In this document: piece after piece, positions 1 through 8,291 of the stretch | Numbering within the stretch: position 1 is the stretch's first letter | How the letters are laid out: each line of letters opens with the position of its first letter | Source: Asanoa sp. WMMD1127 | Lineage (GTDB): Bacteria > Actinomycetota > Actinomycetes > Mycobacteriales > Micromonosporaceae | NCBI RefSeq assembly: GCF_029626225.1 | Contig: NZ_JARUBP010000001.1 | Coordinates: 1,922,001-1,986,000, forward strand | Reading direction: 5' to 3' | DNA length: 64,000 nucleotides | The notes under the pieces: generated by a model | Seen by the model: the letters and a program-made list of their open reading frames with translations, nothing else | The model's database searches: none | What the model was told of the DNA's origin: nothing | Translations under genes and position numbers: made by a program

Positions 1-10
1 CCGGGCGTCG

Positions 11-1576
11 ATGCGGCGTACCCTCGCCGCCGCGGCGCTCGTCGCGGGCCTCGTCCTCCCGTCCCTCGCCGCGCCGGGTTCACCCGCCGCCGCGGCCGAC
101 CGTCCCCCCGTCCAGCCGCTGCCGGCCAACCTCGAGGCGATCCGCGCCGCCGAGGCGACCGCCCTCTACGGCAGCCCAGCCGTCCGCCCTCTCGAAGAAC
201 GCCGGACCGCGCTGGTCACCATGGGTGACAGCGAGATCTCCGGCGAAGGGGTCGGCAACTACGTCCCCGGCACGCACCAGGACGGCAACTGGTGCGACCG
301 CTCGTACGACCAGGCGGTGTTCCGCACCGGCATCGCAGCCGACACGCAGTACAACATCGCCTGCTCCGGCGCCACACCGTGGAACCTCATCGCCGGCGGC
401 CCGGCCCAGTGGAACGAGCTCAACCAGGGCGACCACCTGGCGATCAAGGCCCGGAACACGCGGATCAAGCTGATCTGGGTCGTCATCGGCGCCAACGGTG
501 ACGGCACGATCCAGTTCGGCCCGGTGGCCACCGACTGCGCGATCCGCCGGGTGTTCTTCCAAGGCCCCTGCTACCCGACCTACACCGACGTGTGGACGAC
601 CCGGGTCGAGGGCTCGCGGGTGGCGGTCGAGGACGCGCTGCGCAGCATCCGGTCGACGATGACCGCCGCCGGCTACCTGGCGGCGGACTACGAGCTCGTG
701 CTGCAGTCCTACCCGAGCCCGGGCAGCCCCGACGTCGAGGACAACCCCGACTTCCCCGGCTGGTACTCCGGCGGCTGCCTGCTCTACCTCGCCGACCAGG
801 CGTTCGCCCGCAACAAGGCGGTGCCGCTGTTCGAGCGGGCCCTGCGCCAGGCGGCGGCCAACACCGGCACCCGCTACCTCGACGCGAGCCGGCTCTTCCA
901 CGGTCACGAGGTGTGCACCGACTCGACCAGCGTGCGCGGCCTGTACATCGAGGTCGGGATCTGGAACGAGAACGCCGCCCGCCAGTCGTTCCACCCGAAC
1001 GCACGCGGTCACGGCATGTTCGCCGAGTGCATGACGGCCTTCTGGAACTCCGGGCTGCCCCAGGCCACCTGCGTCGACCAGGCCAGCACCGGCCGGGGCA
1101 CGCTGGTCGGCGGGTTGCTGGAGTTCAAGCAGCTGCGCAACGCGGGCACCGGCAAGTGCGTCGACGGCAAGGGCTACGACTCGCGAAACGGCACGATTCA
1201 GCAGTCGTACGCCTGTCATGGCGGCCGAAACCAGGGCTTCTGGTACGACCCGGCGCGCCAGTCCCTGCACAGTGAGCTGTCCCATGACCGCTGCCTGGAC
1301 GTCTCCGGCGGCTCGCTGACGGCGAACACGGCGGTCAACATCTACAACTGCACGGGCGGCGCCAACCAGAAGTGGATCTTCGCCGGCAACCAGCTCAAGA
1401 CGGCCGGCAACCAGGCGCTCTGCCTGGCGTTCGACAACCCGCTGCTGGGCACGCCCCGGCTGCGGCTGGCCACCTGCGGTTCGAGCGCCCGGCAACAGTG
1501 GTCGTTCGAGTCCCGCGCGTTCGCCAACCCGGTCGGCTACGGCCACGACGACTTCATCGGCAGCCGAGTCTACTGA
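11..1576 (+). CDS. Secreted SGNH/GDSL-type hydrolase with C-terminal ricin-type lectin domain
   Basis: 521 aa. An N-terminal Sec signal peptide ends near residue 29 (AAAAD). The SGNH catalytic core follows, with the block I motif TMGDSEISGEG (putative nucleophile Ser74) and a late SFHPNARGHG motif that supplies the catalytic Asp/His region. The region from about residue 375 to 505 has ricin B-like (CBM13) repeats with QxW-like motifs NQGFW, NQKW and RQQW and paired Cys. From family knowledge this is an exported esterase or lipase-like enzyme tethered to carbohydrate by its lectin. The substrate cannot be read from sequence. The start lies only 11 bases into the window, so an upstream start or RBS cannot be judged. 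It is convergent with the lipoprotein gene, with a strong hairpin between them. Confidence 0.85.
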   Translation: MRRTLAAAALVAGLVLPSLAAPGSPAAAADRPPVQPLPANLEAIRAAEATALYGSPAVRPLEERRTALVTMGDSEISGEGVGNYVPGTHQDGNWCDRSYDQAVFRTGIAADTQYNIACSGATPWNLIAGGPAQWNELNQGDHLAIKARNTRIKLIWVVIGANGDGTIQFGPVATDCAIRRVFFQGPCYPTYTDVWTTRVEGSRVAVEDALRSIRSTMTAAGYLAADYELVLQSYPSPGSPDVEDNPDFPGWYSGGCLLYLADQAFARNKAVPLFERALRQAAANTGTRYLDASRLFHGHEVCTDSTSVRGLYIEVGIWNENAARQSFHPNARGHGMFAECMTAFWNSGLPQATCVDQASTGRGTLVGGLLEFKQLRNAGTGKCVDGKGYDSRNGTIQQSYACHGGRNQGFWYDPARQSLHSELSHDRCLDVSGGSLTANTAVNIYNCTGGANQKWIFAGNQLKTAGNQALCLAFDNPLLGTPRLRLATCGSSARQQWSFESRAFANPVGYGHDDFIGSRVY

Positions 1577-1583
1577 GTCAGTG

Positions 1584-1610
1584 TCGGGGGCCCGTCGCGC
1601 GGGCCCCCGA
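1584..1610. terminator. Bidirectional hairpin terminator
   Basis: A perfect 11-bp stem (TCGGGGGCCCG, 1584-1594, pairing with 1600-1610) with a 5-nt loop lies between two convergent genes that stop at 1576 and 1617. There is no long T tract, as is usual in high-GC actinomycetes. Confidence 0.8.
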
Positions 1611-1616
1611 CCGTCC

Positions 1617-2183
1617 TTACTTCGTCCGCGGGATCACGATCAGCCGGGCGTCTCCGCCGTCGCCGTCCTTGGTGCCGGCCACCCCGACCTGGTCGCCCGC
1701 GGCCAGCTCGTCAGGCTGGATCGAGCTGCGGCGCTCGACCACCCGCAGGTCGTCGGCGAACTGCCAGGTGATCGTGAAGCCGTCGGTGCTCTTGACGGTG
1801 ATCGAGTCGCTGTCGACGGCCGTCACCGCGCCCCGCTGCACCAGCACGGTCTGCGTACCGCCGTCCTTGGTTCGCACGACCGCCTCGCCGTGCAGCGTGT
1901 TCTTGCGCAGCAGCACCCGCGCCTTGAGCCGCTTGCCGCGCTCCCGGTCCTTGTGCGGCGCGGCCGACGGGCTGGCCGACGGCGATGGCGCCCCCAACGC
2001 CGCCAGCTCGGCCGGCGTGATCTCGTCAGGGTCGAACCCCATCGCCGCCAACGCCTGCCCCTCGACGCCCATCCCGGCCGAGACCTCGACGCCGTCCCCG
2101 CCGCTCCCACCGAGGGCGCCACATCCGGTCAGTCCGAGTCCGACGACCGCGGCCAGCCCGACACCCGCAAGCCAACGCTTCAT
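1617..2183 (-). CDS. Putative lipoprotein of the adjacent two-component locus
   Basis: 188 aa. It has a lipoprotein signal: basic MKRW, a hydrophobic stretch, then lipobox LTGC with Cys21 as the lipidated residue. A Gly/Ser linker and a Ser/Pro/Ala-rich segment (about 66-76) follow. The C-terminal domain (about 85-188) is beta-rich, with patterns such as VTAVDSDSITVKS that recall DUF5666-type OB-like domains. I infer that resemblance and have not searched it. The gene lies 57 bp downstream of the histidine kinase on the same strand, so it is probably co-transcribed with the pair. It may be a cell-surface accessory or target of the system. No enzymatic residues are visible. Confidence 0.75.
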   Translation of the reverse strand: MKRWLAGVGLAAVVGLGLTGCGALGGSGGDGVEVSAGMGVEGQALAAMGFDPDEITPAELAALGAPSPSASPSAAPHKDRERGKRLKARVLLRKNTLHGEAVVRTKDGGTQTVLVQRGAVTAVDSDSITVKSTDGFTITWQFADDLRVVERRSSIQPDELAAGDQVGVAGTKDGDGGDARLIVIPRTK

Positions 2184-2240
2184 GGATTTCCTCTCCCTCG
2201 TCGCCTGCGACCACCATGACCGGCGACCACGTGGCGTCGA

Positions 2241-3647
2241 TCAGGCCGAGGTAAGAGGTTGGTAAGCCTGCTGCGGCAGCCGGATCGTGAAGCGGGCGCC
2301 GCCTTCCGGGGCGTGGCCCGCCTCGATCTGGCCGCCCAGGCGGCGGACCAGGCCGTGCACGAGGGCCAGGCCCAGGCCGCTGCCGCCCGGGCGGACGCCG
2401 TCGTAGCGTTGCCGCAGCGCGCCGCGTTCGAAGACCACCCGCAGGTCGTCGTCGGTGAAGCCCGGTCCGCCGTCGCGGACCTCGATGAAGCCGTCGGCCC
2501 GGGTAGCCAGCACGATGGGCGCGCCCGCCGGTACGACGCGCAGCGCGTTCTCCAGCAGACCGTCGAGGATCTGGCGGGTGCGGCCCGGGTCGGTGATGGC
2601 GGGCACCGCATGACCCGGCGCCTCGACGACCAGCTCGACGCCGGCTGCCGCGCAGCGGGGCCCCCAGGTCTGTGCCGTCTCCTCGACGATCGCCGACAGG
2701 TCGACGCGCAGCGGCGTGAGCGGGAAGTCGACCGCGTCCAGGCGGGCGAGGGCCAGCAGGTCGGTGACCAGGCGGTCGAGGCGGGCGGCTTCGTCGAGCA
2801 CGGTCCGGCCGGCCTGGGCCACACCGTCACCGGCGATCACACCGTCGGACAGGGCCTCCGCGTAGCCACGGATCGCGGTCAGCGGCGTGCGCAGCTCGTG
2901 CGACACCGACAGCAGGAAGTCGCGCTGTCGGCCCTCGCTCGTCGCGAGCGCCTCCGCCAGGCCGTTGAGGGCGTGCGCCAGGTCGGCCGCCTCCTGCGGC
3001 TGCTCGACCGGGACCCGCACGCCGCGGTCGCCGCCGCGCAGCCGGAGCGCGGCCGTGGCGGCGTTGCGGATCGGGCGGGCCAGGCGTCGGCCCAGCAGCA
3101 CGCCGGCCAGCACACCGGCCGCGAGCCCGGCCAGCAGCGCCAGCCAGAGGTTGCGGCCGACCTCGCGCCAGATGCCGGTGGCGACCGGATGGGTCAGCAC
3201 CACGCCGTTGCCGTTGTTGAGGGCCCGACCCTCCACAAGGGACGGCACGCCGGCCACCACCCGCCGGCCGGAGAACGCGTTGCCGCCGGCGACCCGGTCG
3301 ACCACCCCGGCGGGCAGGCCGGTCCGGTCGGCGGTGCCGCGACGGATCACGTACAGCGCGATGTCGCGCTTGCGCAACGCGTCGATGACCCGTTGGTCCC
3401 CGGCCGGCCGCGGAGTCGCGCGCAGGGCGGCGGCCACCACGGTGGCCTCGGTGGCCAGCGACTCGCGGGTGCGGTCCTCAACGGCCCGCGCCGCGAGCGG
3501 AATCGCGACCAGCGCGGTGACCAGCACCGACACCAGGGCGACGACGCAGCCCACGAGGACGGCACGCGAGGTCAGGGTGCGGCCGAACCGGCGGTCCGGA
3601 CGCCGCCGCGAACGGAGCACCTGCAACGGAACGGTCAGGTCAGCCAT
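2241..3647 (-). CDS. Two-component sensor histidine kinase (EnvZ/BaeS-like)
   Basis: 468 aa. It has TM1 (about 28-53), an extracytoplasmic sensor region (about 54-163), TM2 (about 167-187), a HAMP domain, and then HisKA with SHELRTP, where His250 is the predicted phospho-acceptor. The HATPase domain has an N box (GLLENALR), G1 (VRDGGPGF) and G2 (GGSGLGLAL). It should autophosphorylate and signal to the response regulator encoded just upstream, whose stop overlaps this start by 8 bp. That overlap is strong evidence of translational coupling. The extracytoplasmic domain gives no clue to the ligand. A lipoprotein gene follows in the same direction. Confidence 0.92.
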   Translation of the reverse strand: MADLTVPLQVLRSRRRPDRRFGRTLTSRAVLVGCVVALVSVLVTALVAIPLAARAVEDRTRESLATEATVVAAALRATPRPAGDQRVIDALRKRDIALYVIRRGTADRTGLPAGVVDRVAGGNAFSGRRVVAGVPSLVEGRALNNGNGVVLTHPVATGIWREVGRNLWLALLAGLAAGVLAGVLLGRRLARPIRNAATAALRLRGGDRGVRVPVEQPQEAADLAHALNGLAEALATSEGRQRDFLLSVSHELRTPLTAIRGYAEALSDGVIAGDGVAQAGRTVLDEAARLDRLVTDLLALARLDAVDFPLTPLRVDLSAIVEETAQTWGPRCAAAGVELVVEAPGHAVPAITDPGRTRQILDGLLENALRVVPAGAPIVLATRADGFIEVRDGGPGFTDDDLRVVFERGALRQRYDGVRPGGSGLGLALVHGLVRRLGGQIEAGHAPEGGARFTIRLPQQAYQPLTSA

Positions 3648-4323
3648 CGATCGCGTACCCCACGCCGCGGTGGGTCCGGATCAGGTCCGCGGCCTCGCCG
3701 AGCTTGCCGCGCACCTGGGCGATGTGCACGTCGACGGTACGGGTGCCCGAATGCGACGCGTACCCCCAGACCGCCGCCAGCAGCTCCTCGCGGGTGAACA
3801 CCCGGCCGGGCCGGCCGACCAGGTGCGCCAGCAGGTCGAACTCGGTCGAGGTGAGCTGCACGGGCGCGCCGGAGACGGAGACGCTGCGGCGGGCCGGGTC
3901 GAGCGTGAGTGGGCCGACGCTGCGGGGGCGCTCGGCCGCCGCGGCGACCCCGCCGGAGGCCCGGCGGAGCACGGCGCGCAGCCGGGCGACGAGCTCGCGC
4001 GGCGAGAACGGCTTGGTGACGTAGTCGTCGGCGCCCAGTTCGAGCCCGACGATCCGGTCGACCTCGTCGTCGCGTGCGGTCAGGAAGATGACCGGGGTCC
4101 AGTCGCCGGCCTCGCGGAGCCGCCGGCACACCTCCGTGCCGGACATCCCGGGGAGGGCGATGTCCAGCACGCAAGCGACCGGACGCACCCGGCGGGCGGC
4201 CGCCAGGCCGGCCTCGCCGTCATGCTCCACGTGCACGCCGAACCCGTCCCGGCTCAGGTAGAGCCGGACCAGGTCCGCGATCGCCCGTTCGTCCTCGACG
4301 ACGAGCACCAGGCCGTCCGCCAC
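3640..4323 (-). CDS. OmpR-family response regulator
   Basis: 227 aa. The receiver domain has acidic Glu10-Asp11, phospho-acceptor Asp54 (VLDIALPG), Thr82 and Lys104 (TKPFSPRE). The C-terminal winged helix (about 130-227) has the Trans_reg_C hallmarks TSTEFDLL and RTVDVHI..VRGKL, ending GVGYAIDG. The start is GTG. It is the first gene of a leftward RR-HK-lipoprotein set, and its stop lies inside the kinase start region. A TACGTA-rich stretch about 30 bp upstream may hold the promoter. Targets are unknown. Confidence 0.93.
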   Translation of the reverse strand: MADGLVLVVEDERAIADLVRLYLSRDGFGVHVEHDGEAGLAAARRVRPVACVLDIALPGMSGTEVCRRLREAGDWTPVIFLTARDDEVDRIVGLELGADDYVTKPFSPRELVARLRAVLRRASGGVAAAAERPRSVGPLTLDPARRSVSVSGAPVQLTSTEFDLLAHLVGRPGRVFTREELLAAVWGYASHSGTRTVDVHIAQVRGKLGEAADLIRTHRGVGYAIDG

Positions 4324-4369
4324 CGGCCCATCATGGCCGACGCGAGCACTGGACTACGTAAGAGGACTG

Positions 4370-4927
4370 TCAGAAGGCCACGGCCAGGTCGCGACGCGAC
4401 CGGCCGAGGGTCTCCCAGGCCGCGGTGTCGCGGCGCAGGGCGTCGCGGGTGGCGGCCGGGACGTCCCCGGCCGCCGTCCCGGCTCCCACGCGTGCGGCGC
4501 GCGGGCGGAAGACGTGGCTGAGCAGCGCGTCCAGGTGCCACACCTGCTTGGGGTGGCCGACCTGGATCCAGAATCGCTCCCGCACCCCGTCGACGGCGGT
4601 GGCCGCCAGCTCAACCGCGGACAACCGCGGATCGGGGTTCCACGTCACGTTGCCCAGGTGGCCCAGTTCGGTGTTCAGGTGCAGCCGGAGGCGGTGCAGC
4701 ACCCGGGACTCATGGGTCACGACCAGGCGGCGGTACGTCAACAGCATGAGGTATTCGCCCTGTGCGGGGCGGTCGGCCCGGGTGCACCGGGCGACCAGGG
4801 CGGCGGCGTCGTCAGCGGCGACGCACCGCCGGAGCACCGGCATGTGCCGGCTGACGGTCGGGATGGCCACACCGGCTTCTGCGGCGGCTGGCAGGAACGT
4901 ACGGGAGAAGACGTCCATGTCGTTCAC
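4370..4927 (-). CDS. Uncharacterised protein, possibly PH-like
   Basis: 185 aa, not recognised with confidence. The middle (about 55-140) alternates hydrophobic and polar residues (YLMLLTYRRLVVTHES, VTWNPDPRLSAVEL, ERFWIQVGHP) like a bacterial pleckstrin-homology-type beta domain. This is inference from the pattern. There is no signal peptide or membrane helix. The GTG at 4927 is chosen because a GAGG ribosome-binding site lies 9 nt upstream. The ATG at 4918 is a possible alternative. The upstream DNA (about 4970-5012) is unusually AT-rich for this window and probably holds the promoter. The gene follows the thiolase in the same direction. Confidence 0.6.
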   Translation of the reverse strand: MNDMDVFSRTFLPAAAEAGVAIPTVSRHMPVLRRCVAADDAAALVARCTRADRPAQGEYLMLLTYRRLVVTHESRVLHRLRLHLNTELGHLGNVTWNPDPRLSAVELAATAVDGVRERFWIQVGHPKQVWHLDALLSHVFRPRAARVGAGTAAGDVPAATRDALRRDTAAWETLGRSRRDLAVAF

Positions 4928-5013
4928 AACGACAGGCCTCGCTGGAGAGTCGCGGCCTGCCCGCCGGCGAGTTCTTTAAACCTCCATTAGGATCATTACC
5001 CCAAAGTGGAATA

Positions 5014-6186
5014 TCAGAGCAATTCGACGATCGTTGCGTTGGCCATGCCGCCGCCCTCACACATGGTCTGCAGGCCGTAGCGGATGCCGTTGTCACGCAT
5101 GTGGTGGAGCAGCGTCGTCATGATCCGGGCGCCGGAACCGCCGAGCGGGTGACCCAGGGCGATCGCGCCGCCGCGCGCGTTGAGCCGGGCCGGGTCGGCC
5201 TCCGTCTCGGCCAACCAGGCCAACGGGACCGGGGCGAACGCCTCGTTCACCTCGTACGCGCCGATCTCCTCGATGCCGAGGCCCGCGCGGCGCAACGCTT
5301 TGGCGGTGGCCGGGATCGGCGCCGTCAGCATGACCACCGGGTCGTCCGCGGCGACGACGGCCGTGTGGATCCGGGCCAGTGGGCGCAGGCCGTGCCGGGC
5401 CGCCCACTCACTCGTCGTCACCGCGACCGCCGCGGCGCCGTCGGAAATCTGCGACGCGGAACCGGCGGTCACCACGCCGTCGGCCTTGAACGGCGTCTTG
5501 AGCTCGGCGAGCTTGGCCAGCGAGGTGTCGCGCCGGACGCCCTCGTCGACGGCGACCTTGCCACCGTCGGCGGTGGCCACCGGCGCGATCTCCGCGTCGA
5601 ACAGCCCGGCGTCCTGGGCGGCGGCGGCCTTGGTGTGGCTGGCCAGCGCGTACTCGTCGAGGCGCGTGCGGTCGAAGCCCCACCGACCGGCCATCATCTC
5701 GGCGCCGACGCCCTGGCTGAACGGCACCGGGTCGTCGGCGGCGAAGCCCTCGTGGTCGCGGTAGCGGGCCCGCACCTGGTCGCCGAACGCGTTGCCGTCG
5801 CCGATGCTGGAGCCCATCGGCACCCGGCTCATCGACTCGACGCCGCCGGCCACCACCAGGTCGCTCTGGCCGGCGATCACCGCGGCCGCGGCGAAGTGGA
5901 TCGCCTGCTGGCTCGAGCCGCACTGCCGGTCGAGCGTGGTGCCGGGCACCGACTCGGGCCAGCCGGCGGCGAGCACCGCGCCCCGGGCGACGTTCCACGA
6001 CTGGTCGCCGACCTGGGACACGCAGCCCCAGACCACGTCGTCGACCTCGGTCGGATCGAGGGCCAGCCGCTCGGCCAACGCCCGGAGAGCATGAGCCGAA
6101 AGATCAACAGGGTGTACGCCCGACAGGCCGCCGTTGCGCCGCCCGACCGGAGTTCTGACCGCACCGACGATGACCGCGTCCCGCAT
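5014..6186 (-). CDS. Acetyl-CoA acetyltransferase / thiolase family protein
   Basis: 390 aa, the normal length for a thiolase. The nucleophile Cys89 sits in DRQCGSSQQA. The C-terminal GHPLGGSG holds the catalytic His, and MCEGGGMANA holds the second active-site Cys. The ESMSRVPMG motif is also typical. It should catalyse reversible thiolytic cleavage or condensation of 3-ketoacyl-CoA in the cytoplasm. The Glu in CEGGGMANA, rather than the commoner CVGGGQG, resembles the FadA5/steroid-lipid thiolase branch, so a fatty acid or steroid side-chain role is possible. A GGGGAG ribosome-binding site lies 6 nt before the ATG. No other beta-oxidation gene is adjacent. Confidence 0.92.
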   Translation of the reverse strand: MRDAVIVGAVRTPVGRRNGGLSGVHPVDLSAHALRALAERLALDPTEVDDVVWGCVSQVGDQSWNVARGAVLAAGWPESVPGTTLDRQCGSSQQAIHFAAAAVIAGQSDLVVAGGVESMSRVPMGSSIGDGNAFGDQVRARYRDHEGFAADDPVPFSQGVGAEMMAGRWGFDRTRLDEYALASHTKAAAAQDAGLFDAEIAPVATADGGKVAVDEGVRRDTSLAKLAELKTPFKADGVVTAGSASQISDGAAAVAVTTSEWAARHGLRPLARIHTAVVAADDPVVMLTAPIPATAKALRRAGLGIEEIGAYEVNEAFAPVPLAWLAETEADPARLNARGGAIALGHPLGGSGARIMTTLLHHMRDNGIRYGLQTMCEGGGMANATIVELL

Positions 6187-6263
6187 GATTACTCCCCGGT
6201 AACGTGAGCCTTGCCCGAATCCTACGTCGTGCCGGGGCCCGACCCGCCTGGGATGCTTGTCCG

Positions 6264-6668
6264 GTGACCACCCGCTGGCGCGTCAGGCCCGCCCTGCCCA
6301 CCCTCAAGCTCACCGGGGCCGTGCTGCTCCTGGTGATCGCGGCCGTCTTCGCCACCGACGCGGTCGCGCTGGCCGTCGCCTCGGTGGCCGCGGCCGGCCT
6401 GGTGGTCTGGGGCTTCCGCGACCTGTTCGCCCCCGACCGGCTGGTCGCCGACGAGACGGGTCTCACGGTTCGCACCGGGTTCGCCGGCCGCCGGCACATC
6501 CCCTGGTCGGCGGTGGAGCGCGTCGCGGTCGACCGGCGCTCGCACGCCGGCGTCAGCAGCGAGACCCTCGAGATCGACACCGGCGACGCACTGCACGTCT
6601 TCAGCAAGCACGACCTCGGCGCCCCACCCGAAGACGTGGCGACGGCCCTCGAGGCGATGCGCGGCTAG
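6264..6668 (+). CDS. Membrane-anchored PH-domain protein
   Basis: 134 aa from the preferred GTG at 6264 (VTTRWRVRP). An in-frame GTG at 6204 would add 20 residues that look unlike a natural N-terminus. Two short hydrophobic helices (about 13-31 and 32-48) are followed by a bacterial PH-like domain with the typical pattern LVADETGLTVRTG...IPWSAVERVAVDRRS. This architecture is common in actinobacterial DUF/PH6-type proteins found near cell-envelope genes. The molecular function is unknown. The 3' end overlaps the convergent rhomboid gene by 4 bp. Confidence 0.75.
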   Translation: MTTRWRVRPALPTLKLTGAVLLLVIAAVFATDAVALAVASVAAAGLVVWGFRDLFAPDRLVADETGLTVRTGFAGRRHIPWSAVERVAVDRRSHAGVSSETLEIDTGDALHVFSKHDLGAPPEDVATALEAMRG

Positions 6669-7612
6669 ACGACCGTGCCGGCGCTGGCGACCTTGGCCAC
6701 CGTCAGACCGATCAGGGCGACCAGCACGATGCCGCAGCCGACCGCTTGGATGAGCGTCCTGTTGTTGCGCGGTGCGTAGGCGAGGATCGCGCCGACCAGG
6801 CCGCCGGTCACCAGGCCGCCGACGTGGCCCTCCCACGAGATGCCGCTGACGGTGAACGTGATGACCAGGTTGACGACCAGCACGCCGATGATGGCGGAGG
6901 TGTCGCGGCCGAGCTTGCGCAGGATGATGAAGAACGCCGCGAACAGGCCGAAGATCGCCGTCGAGGCGCCCGCGCCGAGGTCGTTGGGGCTGATCACGAG
7001 CGACGCGACATTGCCGCCAATGCCGGCGATCAGATAGAGCGCGAGGAACCGCCAGGGGCCGAGCGCGGCCTCCAGGTTGCGGCCGAGCATCCACAGCGCC
7101 CACATGTTCACCGCGAGATGGATGATCCCGTAGTGGATGAACATGGCGGTGATCAGACGGTAGTAGTTGCCGTCGTAGATGCCGCCGTAGACGTCGCCCA
7201 GGCCGGGGAAGGCGCCGAGCGCGACCCGGCCGTCGGTGAGCGCGGTCACGGACGGCCCGACGACCCCGCCGAACGCCTGGAGCTTGCTGGCGGAGGTGAA
7301 CAGCCCGCCGCCACCGACCAGTGAGCTCGTGCCGGCCACGGCCAGGCCGATCAGGGCGACCAGGACATTGAGGCCGAGCAGCGCCTTGGTCACATAGCCG
7401 TGGCGGCCAGCGGCACTGCCACCGAAGGCAGTGCGCGCCGACCGCTGAGTCCTGCGTCCTTCCGCGACGCACTCGGGGCACTGGTGCCCGACCGAGGCCT
7501 CGCGCATGCAGTCCGGGCATATCGGGCGCTCGCACCGTGTGCAGCGCACCCAGGTCTCCCGCGACGGGTGCCGATAGCAGACCGGCGCTGCCGTCGGGGG
7601 CGATTCACTCAT
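6665..7612 (-). CDS. Rhomboid-family intramembrane serine protease with N-terminal zinc-binding motif
   Basis: 315 aa. The N-terminal cytoplasmic region (about 12-62) carries a B-box-like Cys/His set (CYRHPSRETWVRCTRCERP, then CPDC and CPEC) that should bind zinc. The rhomboid fold follows with six or seven membrane helices. The catalytic Ser lies in GASTAIFGLF and the catalytic His in WEGHVGGLVTGG. The L1-loop motif is not prominent. The usual GxSG is GxST here: Ser is kept and the following Gly is replaced. The family cleaves membrane-anchored substrates. The substrate here is unknown. A leaderless promoter (TACCTT) precedes the ATG. Confidence 0.9.
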   Translation of the reverse strand: MSESPPTAAPVCYRHPSRETWVRCTRCERPICPDCMREASVGHQCPECVAEGRRTQRSARTAFGGSAAGRHGYVTKALLGLNVLVALIGLAVAGTSSLVGGGGLFTSASKLQAFGGVVGPSVTALTDGRVALGAFPGLGDVYGGIYDGNYYRLITAMFIHYGIIHLAVNMWALWMLGRNLEAALGPWRFLALYLIAGIGGNVASLVISPNDLGAGASTAIFGLFAAFFIILRKLGRDTSAIIGVLVVNLVITFTVSGISWEGHVGGLVTGGLVGAILAYAPRNNRTLIQAVGCGIVLVALIGLTVAKVASAGTVV

Positions 7613-7619
7613 GCCAAGA

Positions 7620-7625
7620 AAGGTA
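7620..7625 (-). promoter_or_regulatory. -10 element (TACCTT) for rhomboid gene
   Basis: TACCTT on the minus strand ends 7 nt before the ATG at 7612. The predicted transcript start therefore falls on or next to the start codon (leaderless). Confidence 0.5.
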
Positions 7626-7639
7626 CCTGGCTTCGTCGA

Positions 7640-8170
7640 TCAGCTGTCGACCCGCTGGATCTCGACCCGCTCGATGACGACGTCGTCCAGCGGCCGGTCG
7701 CCGTGGTTGGTCGGGGTGTTGGCGATCGCGTCGACGACCTTGGCCGAGTCCTGGTCGGCGACCTGGCCGAAGATGGTGTGCCGGTTGTTGAGGTGCGGGG
7801 TCGGGCCCACGGTGATGAAGAACTGCGAGCCGTTGGTGCCCGGGCCGGCGTTGGCCATGGCCAAGAGGTAAGGCCGGTCGAAGCGGAGCTCCGGGTGGAA
7901 CTCGTCGCCGAACTCGTAACCCGGGCCGCCGCGGCCGGTGCCCGTCGGGTCGCCCATCTGGATCATGAAGCCGGAGATCACCCGGTGCGAGATGGTGCCG
8001 TCGTAGTAGGGCCCGTTGCCCTTCTGCCCGGTGCGCGGGTCCACGTAGTCGCGGGTGCCCTCGGCCAGCTCCACGAAGTTGCGCACGGTCTTGGGCGCGT
8101 GGTTCGGGAACAGCTCGAGGCGGATCGGGCCCCGGTTCGTATGAAGAGTGGCGTAAAGCGTCTCGGCCAC
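7640..8170 (-). CDS. Cyclophilin-type peptidyl-prolyl cis-trans isomerase
   Basis: 176 aa. The open frame extends upstream to 8245, but a strong GGAGGAGT ribosome-binding site sits 4 nt before the GTG at 8170. That gives the expected N-terminus VAETLYATLHTNRGPI. The cyclophilin core is complete: FNHRVISGFMIQ-like (here ISHRVISGFMIQMGD), GTGRGGPGYEFGDE, LLAMANAGPGTNGSQFF and TPHLNNRHTIFGQV. It is a cytosolic folding catalyst for Xaa-Pro bonds, with no signal peptide. It is divergent from the DUF5324-like gene and sits 27 bp upstream of rhomboid, which has its own promoter. Confidence 0.95.
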   Translation of the reverse strand: MAETLYATLHTNRGPIRLELFPNHAPKTVRNFVELAEGTRDYVDPRTGQKGNGPYYDGTISHRVISGFMIQMGDPTGTGRGGPGYEFGDEFHPELRFDRPYLLAMANAGPGTNGSQFFITVGPTPHLNNRHTIFGQVADQDSAKVVDAIANTPTNHGDRPLDDVVIERVEIQRVDS

Positions 8171-8291
8171 GGGTACTCCTCCATCGTCGGTGAGTTTCAG
8201 TTCGATCCTCCCATGTGCCCGTTCCGGCAATGCGGACACGTCCAAAGGGGGAGGATGCAGGAGGAACTACGCCCAGGAAGGTGGGGGTCTG

